A stretch of DNA of 64,000 nucleotides from Clostridiales bacterium. GTDB taxonomy: Bacteria; Bacillota; Clostridia; Lachnospirales; WQUN01. The notes under the pieces are model-generated. The model was not told where the DNA came from and made no database searches. It saw only the letters and a program-made list of their open reading frames with translations. This document shows positions 34,907 to 43,105 of this stretch, piece by piece; within the stretch, counting starts at the first letter, position 1, and each line of letters opens with the position of its first letter. The stretch covers positions 40,952 to 104,951 of the forward strand of contig JAITSQ010000011.1 of NCBI GenBank assembly GCA_031287685.1. Direction: 5' to 3'. The position numbers and the translations under genes were made by a program.

Positions 34907-35698
34907 TCACCCCTTAAAAAATCTCTTGAGCTTGCCCATTATTGAGTTATCGACGTTAAGGTCCATAAGGGGCACGTCCTCCCCGAGAATCCTCCGGGTG
35001 ATGTTTCGGTAGGCCTGGCCGGCGGCGGCCGCTTCGTCCCCCACGACAGGCTCTCCCTTATTCGTGGACACGACAATGCTTTCGTCGTCCGGCACTATGC
35101 CAAGAATATCGATGGCCAGAATCTCCGTGACGTCCTCTATGCTCATCATGTCCCCGCGCTCGACCATTTTCGGGCGTATGCGGTTTAATATCAGCACGGG
35201 GTCGCGCAGTTCGTCCGCCTCAAGCAGGCCGATAATCCTGTCCGCGTCCCGCACGGCGGAAACCTCCGGCGTGGTCACGACGATTGCCCTGTCCGCGCCG
35301 GCGGTGGCGTTTTTAAAGCCCTGCTCAATCCCCGCGGGGCAGTCGATGATTATATAGTCAAAATCCTCCTTGAGCGACAGGCAGAGCTTGAGCATCTGCT
35401 CAGGGTTCACGGCGTTCTTGTCCTTGGTTTGGGCGGCGGGCAGGAGATACAGGTTCTGGTAGCGCTTGTCCTTTATGAGGGCCTGCTTAAGGCGGCAGTT
35501 GCCCTCGATAACGTCGATAAGGTCGTAAACTATGCGGTTTTCAAGCCCCATAACGACGTCAAGGTTGCGCAGGCCGATGTCCGCGTCCACAAGCGCGACT
35601 TTTTTATCGTGCATAGCCAGGCCGCAGCCGATATTGGCCGAAGTGGTGGTTTTGCCCACGCCGCCCTTGCCGGACGTAACTACTATAACTTCTCCCAT
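34907..35698 (-). CDS. minD: Septum site-determining ATPase MinD
   Basis: This 263-aa ParA-type ATPase recruits MinC to the membrane. The deviant Walker A is SGKGGVGKTTTS, with both Lys present, followed by KVALVDADIGLRNLDVVMG and DYIIIDCPAGIEQGF. The C-terminal amphipathic membrane-targeting helix SIMGKLKRFFKG is intact. An aggggg site precedes the ATG. An 883-base block of repeat elements separates it from minC. Confidence 0.97.
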   Translation of the reverse strand: MGEVIVVTSGKGGVGKTTTSANIGCGLAMHDKKVALVDADIGLRNLDVVMGLENRIVYDLIDVIEGNCRLKQALIKDKRYQNLYLLPAAQTKDKNAVNPEQMLKLCLSLKEDFDYIIIDCPAGIEQGFKNATAGADRAIVVTTPEVSAVRDADRIIGLLEADELRDPVLILNRIRPKMVERGDMMSIEDVTEILAIDILGIVPDDESIVVSTNKGEPVVGDEAAAAGQAYRNITRRILGEDVPLMDLNVDNSIMGKLKRFFKG

Positions 35699-35755
35699 AA
35701 TATGTAAACCCCCTGAAAGTGTTTTGTCGTTCGTTATAAGCTAAAATATACCAAT

Positions 35756-35903
35756 TAGAGCAATTCCATGTTTGATTGGCGTTGTTCAAGCCGAAAATCG
35801 CGGGCTTCAACGCGTTTTCGGCTCGGAAGAAGAAGGTGGCTTTTTGGCATGGCAGTAGGCGCCAAAAAACACCGAGCAACGCCAATCAAACGGAATTGCT
35901 ATA
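35756..35903. mobile_element. GAGCAATTCC-type MITE upstream of minD
   Basis: The left end TAGAGCAATTCCATGTTTGA is identical to that of the 23053 element over 29 bases. The right end mirrors it (GCCAATCAAACGGAATTGC). TA flanks both ends. Inside are an imperfect CCGAAAA/TTTTCGG palindrome and one cassette (35830-35877). It ends 57 bases before the minD start. Confidence 0.8.
35830..35877 (+). repeat. Hairpin cassette inside the 35756 MITE
   Basis: AAGAAGGTGGCTTTTTGGC, loop, GCCAAAAAACACCGAGC. The cassette sits against the right MITE end, as in the 23053 element. Confidence 0.75.
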
Positions 35904-36023
35904 CAGTAATTATACCAAAAATCCGCGCGGATTGCACTATTAATATTTTGGCAAAAATAAACAAAAAGCGAGTTATAGCAATTTTACAAAATGTTGACTG
36001 GCGCGGAGCGTAAAATCGGCGGC

Positions 36024-36113
36024 AAGAAGGGGGCTTTTTCGGCAGGCCAACACGGCCGCCCGGCCGGCAAGCGAAGCTTGCGAGAGGGCATTAGTGCCGA
36101 AAAAACACCGAGC
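36024..36113 (+). repeat. Hairpin cassette, long-loop form (first copy)
   Basis: AAGAAGGGGGCTTTTTCGGC, a 40-base loop with AAGCGAAGCTTGC-type palindrome, GCCGAAAAAACACCGAGC. The adjacent second copy begins immediately after. Confidence 0.7.
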
Positions 36114-36353
36114 AAGAAGGGGGCTTTTTCGGCAGGCCAACTTGCTCGGTGTTTTGGATTGTCTAAAAAGATTTAGACAATCCAAAGCCCCCTTCTTGGC
36201 CGCCCGGTTTTAACCCGGAGGCGCGAACACTGCGCCGGAGGGTTTTTAACCCGGAGACGCGTTTAGGTTTTGTGCGGCCTCAAGCACAAAACCTGCGCCG
36301 GAGGGCCGGCAAGCGAAGCTTGCGAGAGGGCATTAGCGCCGAAAAAACACCGA
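36114..36353 (+). repeat. Hairpin cassette, second copy expanded by internal insertions
   Basis: It has the same start and end as the first copy but is 240 bases long. An inverted cassette (36144-36197) sits after GGCAGGCCAA. A run of GC hairpins (AACCCGG, TGCGCCGGAGGG, TTTTGTGC with GCACAAAA) sits before the shared CCGGCAAGCGAAGC segment. Confidence 0.7.
36144..36197 (-). repeat. Hairpin cassette nested in inverted orientation
   Basis: GCTCGGTGTTTT, stem GGATTGTCTAAA/TTTAGACAATCC, AAAGCCCCCTTCTT. The stem is the one found at 21013-21066. It lies inside the loop of the larger cassette. Confidence 0.75.
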
Positions 36354-36354
36354 T

Positions 36355-36400
36355 AAGAAGGTGGCTTTTTTGGCGGGCATTAGTGCCGAAAAAACACCGA
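36355..36400 (+). repeat. Hairpin cassette, third copy
   Basis: AAGAAGGTGGCTTTTTTGGC, loop, GTGCCGAAAAAACACCGA. Confidence 0.65.
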
Positions 36401-36432
36401 TTTTAAGCCGTTTTTCGCGAACGTCGGCAGTC

Positions 36433-36477
36433 AAGGAGGGGGCTTTGAGCTTCTCTTGGAAGCTCAAAACACCGAGC
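36433..36477 (+). repeat. 45-nt hairpin cassette at an otherwise empty MITE position
   Basis: AAGGAGGGGGCTTTGAGCTT, stem completed by AAGCTC, AAAACACCGAGC. The bases on either side (CGGCAGTC before, CACGATTTTG after) are contiguous in the 62845 element, which lacks the cassette. Confidence 0.85.
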
Positions 36478-36509
36478 CACGATTTTGAAAATTGCTATAG
36501 GTAAAAAAA

Positions 36510-36563
36510 GGAAGCGGCTTTTTCGCCGGCGGCCTTAAGCCGCGAAAAAAGCGCCGGGCTTCC
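36510..36563. terminator. Degenerate cassette acting as a possible minC terminator
   Basis: GGAAGCGGCTTTTTCGC, inner palindrome GGCCTTAAGCC, GCGAAAAAAGCGCC and GGGCTTCC. It resembles a cassette with drifted flanks; long paired arms and a T-run on the minus strand make it terminator-like, 18 bases past the minC stop. Confidence 0.45.
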
Positions 36564-36581
36564 GATTTTCGTGAGGCCGCT

Positions 36582-37304
36582 TTAAGTCATAAGCGGCGCT
36601 ATGCAAATTTCCCCGTTTTCGATATAGGCGATGGCGGGCTTTTCGGAGGAACCTTTTTTAGACGGCGGAATGAAGGTAATCAGAGCCGCTATCCGAACCT
36701 GCGTCGGCAGGAAGCTCAGCGCCGCCACGAAAGCCCCACCGTCTCCGCGGCAGCCCGCGTGCACCATTCCTTTCAGGAAGCCGAGGATTATGACGGAGCC
36801 GCCCGCCACAATCTCCGCGCCGGGGTTAACGTCGCCCAGGACGACAATGCTGCCGTCGTGGCGGAGCTGCTGCCCTCCGCGCACGGAGGAGCGGCAGAAA
36901 AGCGCGTCGCTCCGGCTCGTAAACTCGTAAAGGGAGTGTCTGGGCGGTTTTACCTTGGGCAGGCGGCGCTGTTCCTCCGAGGCTTTTTTGGCGCGTTTTT
37001 CTTTTTTACGCAGGCCGTCGGGCTTGCCCTCCTTACCGGCTCCGGCCGTTTCGCTTTTTTCCCCGCCGGACTCCCCCGAGGCGGCTTCGCGCGCGCTCAT
37101 TATTTCCGTAAGCTCCGCCCGTTCGCTTTCGGAAAGCTCCCGCCCGGAAAAATTTACCTTAAGCGGAGTGTCTCCGAAAAAATCCGCCGCGCCGGCGAGT
37201 TTTTCGGAGAGCATTGTTTTCAGCGCGGAAAAGTCCGGCCGCTCCGGCAGTATTACCGTGATTTCGTCTTTTTTGCCCTTAAAGGTGATTTCGTCTTTAT
37301 CCAT
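36582..37304 (-). CDS. minC: Septum site-determining protein MinC
   Basis: This 240-aa FtsZ-assembly inhibitor is recruited by MinD. The N-terminal FtsZ-binding domain (about 1-95) is followed by a Lys/Glu-rich linker (about 95-130). The C-terminal beta-helix domain has the conserved GQQLRHDGSIVVLGDVNPGA, GGSVIILGFLKGMVHAGCRG and IRIA-like VRIAALI segments. It starts 16 bases after the PBP2 stop. The repeat block that follows may weaken coupling of minC to minD. Confidence 0.95.
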   Translation of the reverse strand: MDKDEITFKGKKDEITVILPERPDFSALKTMLSEKLAGAADFFGDTPLKVNFSGRELSESERAELTEIMSAREAASGESGGEKSETAGAGKEGKPDGLRKKEKRAKKASEEQRRLPKVKPPRHSLYEFTSRSDALFCRSSVRGGQQLRHDGSIVVLGDVNPGAEIVAGGSVIILGFLKGMVHAGCRGDGGAFVAALSFLPTQVRIAALITFIPPSKKGSSEKPAIAYIENGEICIAPLMT

Positions 37305-37320
37305 TAAAAATATCCCTCTT

Positions 37321-39852
37321 CTATTTTACAAGCGAGTTCGCCTTCGGAGGACTCTCCGGAGCGGGCTTGCTCCCGATGCCCATATACGCGCCGATAACGT
37401 CTCGGGCCACGTGCCCCGCGGCGGTGGGCGTGGCCTGCGTATCGCCAAAGGGGATAACCGTGTACACGGCTATCCGAGGGTCGTCAAAAGGAGCGAAGCC
37501 GAGAAACGACGTGTGGTCATGGCGGGATTTATTCTCCTGGGCCGTGCCGGTCTTACCGCCGACGGAGACGGGAAAGCCCTTGAAGGTATTATAGCCCGTG
37601 GCGCCGGGCGCGTGCGTGACGTTGTACATGCCGCTGTAGACCGTGCTCCAGGTGGATTGCTTAAGGCTCACCGTCTCCTCTATGACGGGGGCGGCTTCCT
37701 TTTTAAGGGTTTCGTCCCAGCTTTCCTGCCGGCTGGTCAGGTGCATTTTATAGCGCGTGCCGCCGTTGGCCAGGATAGACGCGACTTTGGCCATAGACGC
37801 GGCGGTGTAGTTATTGATGGCCTGGCCTATGGCGGTGGCCACGGTGTCCCCGTCGTACCAATCCTCGTTTGTGCCGTAGAGCTTGCCGAGATATTTGCGG
37901 TATTCCGGGGAGGAGATTTGCTCCGCGCCGCTCTCCCGCGTGTCGTAGGCCTCCCCGATTTCAACGCCCGTGCGCTCGTTCAGGCCGAACGCCTTCATAT
38001 ACTCGTTGAGAGAGGCTATGCCCTCTTTCATATTGCCGTTTTTTGAGTTGCCGAGCCGGTAGGCGGTTTCGCAGAAGAAGTAGTTGCACGAAACCTGCAG
38101 CGCCCGGACGACGTTTATGCTTCCGTGCGAAGCGGAGGACCAGCACCGCAGGTAGGGGATGCCCGCCTTTTTGAAGGTAGTTTCGTCTCGTATTGTGGAG
38201 GAGGGGGTTATGACGCCTTTTTCGAGGCCCGTCACGGCGGTTATCATCTTAAAGGTGGAGCCGGGGGCGCGCCGCTCCTGAAACGCGCGGAAATACGATG
38301 GGGCGGTTATATCCTCGTTGATTACGGGAAAGTACTCGTTGAAATTGGCCGTCATGGCGGCGTTGTCGTAAGTGGGATAGCTGGCCGCCGCCAGCACCGC
38401 GCCGCTGCGCGCGTCCACCACCACGACCGAGCCGGAGGACGGGTCTATATTGACCATCTGCGGGGTTATTTCCCCGGCTTTGATTTTATTCACGAGGAAC
38501 TGGAGCATTGACACGCCGCCGCCCTCCAGGCGGGAAACGGCGGCCGCGTCGGCGGTTATAAGCCCCTGCTCGTACATTACAAGAAACACGCGCCCCATAG
38601 GCACGCGCCCGCGCAATATGGCGGCGGAGAGGATTTCCCGCGCTTGCGTGGCGCCGTCCGGCGTGGTGACGTCCGCGTCCGGCCATTCCTCAAGGACGCA
38701 CTGCCGCAGGTCGTAACTGTAGGAATCCGGCTCGGAGCGCCAGATTTTGCGCACGGAGACCGCGCCGGTCTTAATCAGGGAGGCCAGGGCCTCCCGCGCG
38801 GACACGGCGGAATCCCGCCGGGTGCTCACCGTAAGGCGGTTTATGAGGATTTCCGTCAGCTTATCCTTTAGGATTTCATACGCCTGTTCCTGAAATCGGG
38901 AATCGATGGTCAGGAAGAATTTGTCGCCGGGTACGGACCCCTGCCCGGAGTCAAGCACGGAAAGCACGCGCCCTGTGGCGGAGTCCACCTCGACTTCGCG
39001 GCTTCCGGAGATTCCCCTAAGGTCGCTTTCAAGGGACTGCTCAAGCCCCGCCTTGCCCACTTGGTCTCCCGATTTGTAGCCCAGCCCCTCAAGCCGGGAG
39101 AGGTCCGTGTCGTTTGCGCTGCCTATATAGCCTATGATGTGTGAAAAAGTGACGCCGGCGGGGTATCTCCGCACGGAGTCGGTGTCCACGTAAATACCCG
39201 CGTATTTGTCGCTTTCCTCCTCGATTACGGCCATAGTCGCGTCGGAAACGTCCGCCGCCAGGGTTATCGCGGAGTATTGAGAGTACCGCTTCATATACAT
39301 GGCGGAGCGCAGGGAGACGATTTTCCGCGCCTCGTCGTTTGAAAGGGCGGGGTCGACGCCGAAATCCTCGCGCAGCTGGGCGAAAGCCTCGGCCGCCGTT
39401 TTATTCTTAGAATCGATGTTCATATCGGCGCGCCAGCGTTTTTCGCGCGTTTCGCTCCCCGCGAAGTTAAAGGTGTACGGTTCGTCCTTCGATATGGGAA
39501 ACTCGTCGATATATTTTTCGCCGTTCCGCTCAAACAGGTTCATAAGGTCGTAGAGCGCGTCGTTGAGCTTACCGTAGTCAAAGCTGGCGGAGGGGTTGAG
39601 CTTCAGCGTATAGGAGGTGGAGTTGACCGCGAGGGGCCGGCCGAATTTATCATAAATAGTCCCTCGGGGGGCTTTTAGCTCAAGCTTTTGAGAGCTGGTC
39701 TCCCGCAGGCCGCGCGCGTACTCCTCCCCGTTAACAATCTGCAAATCAAAGAGCCGCCGGACCAGCGCGAGGAAGCACAGCGTGAAAACGCAGAAAATTA
39801 TGACGAGCCTGCCGCGCAGAAAACGGAGCAGGTCAGAAAAAAAATCAGACAT
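37321..39852 (-). CDS. mrdA: Penicillin-binding protein 2 (class B transpeptidase of the elongasome)
   Basis: This 843-aa class B PBP crosslinks new peptidoglycan with RodA. One N-terminal membrane helix (about 13-35) precedes the pedestal domain, and the transpeptidase domain holds the three active-site motifs: STFK (Ser about 532), SCN (near 588) and KTGTAQ (near 766). It is longer than most rod PBP2s because of an inserted region at about 330-460. It lies between mreD and minC, consistent with the rod-shape transpeptidase rather than FtsI or SpoVD; no PASTA domain is visible. Confidence 0.95.
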   Translation of the reverse strand: MSDFFSDLLRFLRGRLVIIFCVFTLCFLALVRRLFDLQIVNGEEYARGLRETSSQKLELKAPRGTIYDKFGRPLAVNSTSYTLKLNPSASFDYGKLNDALYDLMNLFERNGEKYIDEFPISKDEPYTFNFAGSETREKRWRADMNIDSKNKTAAEAFAQLREDFGVDPALSNDEARKIVSLRSAMYMKRYSQYSAITLAADVSDATMAVIEEESDKYAGIYVDTDSVRRYPAGVTFSHIIGYIGSANDTDLSRLEGLGYKSGDQVGKAGLEQSLESDLRGISGSREVEVDSATGRVLSVLDSGQGSVPGDKFFLTIDSRFQEQAYEILKDKLTEILINRLTVSTRRDSAVSAREALASLIKTGAVSVRKIWRSEPDSYSYDLRQCVLEEWPDADVTTPDGATQAREILSAAILRGRVPMGRVFLVMYEQGLITADAAAVSRLEGGGVSMLQFLVNKIKAGEITPQMVNIDPSSGSVVVVDARSGAVLAAASYPTYDNAAMTANFNEYFPVINEDITAPSYFRAFQERRAPGSTFKMITAVTGLEKGVITPSSTIRDETTFKKAGIPYLRCWSSASHGSINVVRALQVSCNYFFCETAYRLGNSKNGNMKEGIASLNEYMKAFGLNERTGVEIGEAYDTRESGAEQISSPEYRKYLGKLYGTNEDWYDGDTVATAIGQAINNYTAASMAKVASILANGGTRYKMHLTSRQESWDETLKKEAAPVIEETVSLKQSTWSTVYSGMYNVTHAPGATGYNTFKGFPVSVGGKTGTAQENKSRHDHTSFLGFAPFDDPRIAVYTVIPFGDTQATPTAAGHVARDVIGAYMGIGSKPAPESPPKANSLVK

Positions 39853-39862
39853 GGCAAACTCC

Positions 39863-40375
39863 TTAAAACAGCTTCCGCAGCCTTTTCTCCCGCTTCTCCA
39901 GCTTTTTGTTCAAAAAAGCCAGCCCGCGGTACAGCGGCACGGTTACGACAAGCGAATACGCCGTTTCGGGCAGGATTATCCGGCGGAGGTAAAACAAAAA
40001 ATCCGTTTCGCCGACGAACAGATAAGTCAGCAGGTAAAACCCGGTTTCGTAAAAAAGCAGCCCGCCGCCCGCCAGCAGAACCGGCAGGAAATTATTGTCG
40101 CGGAAAAAATCCTTAAACGGCTTGCCGGCGAGATACCCGAGGAAAAAGCCGAGCAGCGCCTGCTGGCCGATAATGTCGCCGAAGAAAAAATCCCGCGAAA
40201 GCCCCGTGAAAAAGCCGAAAGCCGCCCCCTCAAGGTCTCCGCGCAGAAGCGCGTAGCACACTATAAGGACGACGCCGGTATCCGGCGCCGCGCCCCACAC
40301 GGCCAAGCGCGTAAACAAGGCGGACTGCGCCGCCAGATTAAACAGAATCAGAGCCAACATAACAAACGCTCGCAT
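39863..40375 (-). CDS. mreD: Rod shape-determining membrane protein MreD
   Basis: This 170-aa protein is very hydrophobic, with about five to six membrane helices and the family's FGFFTGLSRDFFFGDIIGQQ-type pattern. It is weakly conserved and is called as much by position between mreC and PBP2 as by sequence. It is part of the elongasome scaffold. Confidence 0.88.
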   Translation of the reverse strand: MRAFVMLALILFNLAAQSALFTRLAVWGAAPDTGVVLIVCYALLRGDLEGAAFGFFTGLSRDFFFGDIIGQQALLGFFLGYLAGKPFKDFFRDNNFLPVLLAGGGLLFYETGFYLLTYLFVGETDFLFYLRRIILPETAYSLVVTVPLYRGLAFLNKKLEKREKRLRKLF

Positions 40376-40377
40376 TT

Positions 40378-41262
40378 TTAATCAGCATCTTCCGTTTCTG
40401 GGTTTTCAGGCGCTTCTTCCAAAAAGGCGTTTTTGTCAAACGTTTCTTTAATAACAAGCAGAGAGTCGAGATGCGCGAAATCCACAAACGGGCGCACCGT
40501 GGCGGTTTTGGTCAGGCCGCCCGCGTCCGGCGAAACCTCCTCCACTTCACCGACTTTAATCCCCGGAGGGTAGAGGTTTCCGAGGTTTGAAGTGACAATC
40601 TCGTCCCCGGCGATTATGTCGGAGTTTATGTCGATCCGCTCCATACGGCAAAGCCCGCGCAGGCGCAGCTTCATATCGCCTTTAAGTATGCCCGAATCCC
40701 CCGTGCGGGAGCTTTTTACCGACACGGCCATAGCGTCGTCGATGAGGGATTTCGCCTTGCTGTAGTTATACCCGGACTCCGTGACGCGGCCCACAAGCCC
40801 CCCCTCCGCTATGAGCACCATATTTTTGGAAAGCCCGCTTTTCGCGCCTTTATCTATTATGAAGTTGTCGTACCAGCTGCCCGGCTCCTTGGCGATTACC
40901 GTCACGCCGATCATCGGGTAATCCGAGTATTTCTTGCGCATTTCAAGAAGCTCGGTCAGCCGGCGGTTTTCCTCATCCGTCTGCCTCAGGCGCGAAAGCT
41001 CCATATTCAGGCGGTCAAGCTCGCCCTTGAGGATTTTGTTCTCTTGGGCAAGCTCCGCCGAGGTTTTCCGGTTCCCGATTTTTTCGGAAAGGGCGGCGGC
41101 GGCCCGGCTGAAAAAAGCCTGTACGGGGGTAACGGCGTAGCTCAGCGCGTCCTCCGCGGCGGTCGGGCGTTCGCGGCGGTAAACCGAGTATCCCATAAGC
41201 CCCGCGCAGAGGAGCGCGCCGATGGTTATGAAAAACTTTTTGTGTTCGGAGAAAAAACCCAT
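40378..41262 (-). CDS. mreC: Rod shape-determining protein MreC
   Basis: This 294-aa protein has a single N-terminal membrane helix (about 10-27) and a coiled coil (about 60-105, ELAQENKILKGELDRLNMEL). Two extracytoplasmic beta domains follow, with VIAKEPGSWYDNFIIDKGAKSGL and GLVGRVTESGYNYSKAKSLI. It bridges MreB inside the cell with PBP2 outside. It is 2 bases from mreB and 2 bases from mreD. Confidence 0.95.
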   Translation of the reverse strand: MGFFSEHKKFFITIGALLCAGLMGYSVYRRERPTAAEDALSYAVTPVQAFFSRAAAALSEKIGNRKTSAELAQENKILKGELDRLNMELSRLRQTDEENRRLTELLEMRKKYSDYPMIGVTVIAKEPGSWYDNFIIDKGAKSGLSKNMVLIAEGGLVGRVTESGYNYSKAKSLIDDAMAVSVKSSRTGDSGILKGDMKLRLRGLCRMERIDINSDIIAGDEIVTSNLGNLYPPGIKVGEVEEVSPDAGGLTKTATVRPFVDFAHLDSLLVIKETFDKNAFLEEAPENPETEDAD

Positions 41263-41264
41263 TG

Positions 41265-42293
41265 TTACATTCCCAGTCTCTTTTGAGATATAAGCACGTT
41301 TCCGAGAGTCTCTATGTGTTCGAGCGCAAGCCCCGTCCCTATGGCGACGCAGTTCAGAGGCTCCTCCGCTATGTTCACGGGTATGCCCGTTTCGTCGGTA
41401 ATCAGGTCGTCAAGCCCGCGGAGCAGCGCCCCTCCGCCCGTCAGCATAATCCCGGACTCCATAACGTCCGACGCAAGCTCCGGCGGGGTTTTTTCAAGCG
41501 TGAACTTTATGGCGTCTATTATCGCGGAGATAGGCTCCTCTATGGCGAGAGCCACTTCTTTTGACGAAATCTCGACAGTTTTCGGCAGGCCCGATATAAG
41601 GTCGCGCCCGCGTATGCTCATCCGGTTTTTATCGGAGGCGTTGTAAACGGCGGCTATTTTTATCTTGATGTCCTCCGCCGTGCGCTCTCCTATCGCCAGG
41701 GAATATTCTTTTTTAACGTAGTTTATTATGGAGGAGTCAAGCTCGTCCCCGGCGATGCGCAGGGAGCGGCTGGTCACTATGCCCCCAAGGGATATTACCG
41801 CTATTTCGGACGTGCCGCCGCCTATATCCACGACCATACTGCCCATAGCGTCCCCCACTGGGAGGCCCGCGCCGATAGCCGCGGCCATAGGTTCCTCAAT
41901 AAGGCTGGTGTAGCGCTCGGAGCTTCCCGCGGAGACGGCCGCCTCTATGACGGCGCGTTTCTCCACCTCCGTCACGCCGGAGGGTACGCCCACCACCACG
42001 CGCGGCTTCGCCAGAAAGACCGTTTTCTGGAACGCCTTGCGGATAAAGTGCTTAAGCATCGCCTGAGTCACCTCAAAATCGGCGATTACCCCGTCCTTAA
42101 GCGGGCGGATGGCTACAATCTCTCCCGGCGTGCGGCCAATCATTTCCTTCGCGTCGTCCCCTACGGACAGGACCTCCTTCGTGCGCATATTTATAGCTAC
42201 GACGGACGGCTCGTTTATTATTATACCCCGGTCTTTAAGGAACACAAGCGTGTTCGCCGTGCCAAGGTCTATTCCTAAGTATCTTGAAAACAT
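41265..42293 (-). CDS. mreB: Rod shape-determining actin-like protein MreB
   Basis: This 342-aa bacterial actin positions lateral wall synthesis. The start [20 protein letters not shown] (phosphate 1), [19 protein letters not shown] (phosphate 2) and [15 protein letters not shown] (adenosine motif) are all intact. It is the first gene of the eight-gene block. A minus-strand promoter candidate lies at 42361-42389 and a ggagga-type RBS precedes the ATG. Confidence 0.97.
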   Translation of the reverse strand: MFSRYLGIDLGTANTLVFLKDRGIIINEPSVVAINMRTKEVLSVGDDAKEMIGRTPGEIVAIRPLKDGVIADFEVTQAMLKHFIRKAFQKTVFLAKPRVVVGVPSGVTEVEKRAVIEAAVSAGSSERYTSLIEEPMAAAIGAGLPVGDAMGSMVVDIGGGTSEIAVISLGGIVTSRSLRIAGDELDSSIINYVKKEYSLAIGERTAEDIKIKIAAVYNASDKNRMSIRGRDLISGLPKTVEISSKEVALAIEEPISAIIDAIKFTLEKTPPELASDVMESGIMLTGGGALLRGLDDLITDETGIPVNIAEEPLNCVAIGTGLALEHIETLGNVLISQKRLGM

Positions 42294-42360
42294 AACTTTC
42301 TCCTCCCGAAAAACGGCGGTCTTTTGTCGTTTGATAAATAAGTATTTACACTACTTACAA

Positions 42361-42389
42361 ATTTTAGCACAAAGCGGAGGTTTTAGCAA
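42361..42389 (-). promoter_or_regulatory. Predicted promoter of the mreB operon
   Basis: Minus strand: TTGCTA, a 17-base spacer, TAAAAT, with the start point about 60 bases before the mreB ATG. Confidence 0.55.
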
Positions 42390-42456
42390 ATTTTTTTAAG
42401 GGGCTTGCATATATTTTTTAGAGATAAGAATTTAATTTTTTAGATGGAGGAATTGT

Positions 42457-43101
42457 ATGCGCGGAATCAGCAAAATTTTTCTTGGATTAGGGGCGCTCGC
42501 CCTGGCGCTTTTGCCGTCGGGCTGCGGGAAGCCTGAAGAGGGGCTTTCGATGACGGCCTACGAAAGGATTCAGAAAAACCTTGTGGAGATGAAAAGCTAT
42601 CAGGCGGAGGCGGCGGTGACGTACATATCAAACAAAAACCGCAACGAGTATCAGACCTTTCAGCAGTGCCGCTCCACGGGGGAATACCGCGTCGCCGTGA
42701 CCGCGCCGGAGAACCTGTCCGGCAACATCACCGTGTCGGACGGCTCCACAATTTCCCAGTTTAACCCGAAGGTTTCGGGCAAGGTTTCCGTAACTTCAAA
42801 AGAAATGAGCGAGCGCCTCGAGATTTTCGTCACGAGTTTTGTCAAAAATTACCTTAACTCCGAACAGGCGGCCGTTGAAAACGCGGAGGAGGACGGCGTT
42901 TCCTGCACGGCGCTTTCCGCCAAAATCCCCGGGGAGAACCACTATCTGAGCGCCGAGAAGCTCTGGGTTTCAAACGAAAGCCATAAGCCCGTGAAGCTCG
43001 TCGTGTACGACCGGGAGGGCGGCGAAAGAATTCTTGTAAAGTTCAGCAATTTTGAGTATAATGTAAATATAGACGATTCAGTGTTTACCGTCGGGGGGTA
43101 A
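42457..43101 (+). CDS. gerS: GerS-like germination lipoprotein (LolA-like fold)
   Basis: This 214-aa lipoprotein (lipobox LLPSGCGK, Cys about 23) has a LolA/LppX-like beta pattern: YERIQKNLVEMKSYQAEAAVTYISNKN, then GEYRVAVTAPENLSGNITVSDG, and a closing LVVYDREGGERILVKFSNFEYN. In C. difficile the LolA-like lipoprotein GerS lies upstream of alr2 and is needed for spore cortex modification before germination. Here too an alanine racemase follows by 4 bases. I infer the same role from family and context, supported by the germination receptor nearby. An unrelated LolA-fold lipoprotein remains possible. Confidence 0.75.
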   Translation: MRGISKIFLGLGALALALLPSGCGKPEEGLSMTAYERIQKNLVEMKSYQAEAAVTYISNKNRNEYQTFQQCRSTGEYRVAVTAPENLSGNITVSDGSTISQFNPKVSGKVSVTSKEMSERLEIFVTSFVKNYLNSEQAAVENAEEDGVSCTALSAKIPGENHYLSAEKLWVSNESHKPVKLVVYDREGGERILVKFSNFEYNVNIDDSVFTVGG

Positions 43102-43105
43102 TTTT

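Larger units (their letters stand above)
35976..36497. mobile_element. Composite GCAATTTT-type MITE with nested cassettes
   Basis: The left end TAGCAATTTTACAAAATG continues through TTGACTGGCGCGGAGCG, and the right end is GATTTTGAAAATTGCTA, with TA outside both. These two ends match the two ends of the 99-base element at 62845. The interior has been filled with four cassettes in one orientation plus one nested in the opposite orientation and extra GC-rich hairpins. Confidence 0.8.
35699..36581. other. Repeat-element block interrupting the min operon
   Basis: Between minD and minC lie two complete MITEs (35756-35903 and 35976-36497), at least six cassette copies and a degenerate cassette next to minC. 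There is no protein-coding frame I accept. The rest of the mre-min block has gaps of 2-25 bases except for minor spacers, so this is an inserted region. Confidence 0.8.

Noticed and set aside
36024..36477. Cassettes interpreted simply as rho-independent terminators
   Set aside because: Their T-run lies at the 5' side of the stem and the A-run at the 3' side, so most lack a U-tract after the stem; the conserved flanks also extend beyond what a terminator needs.
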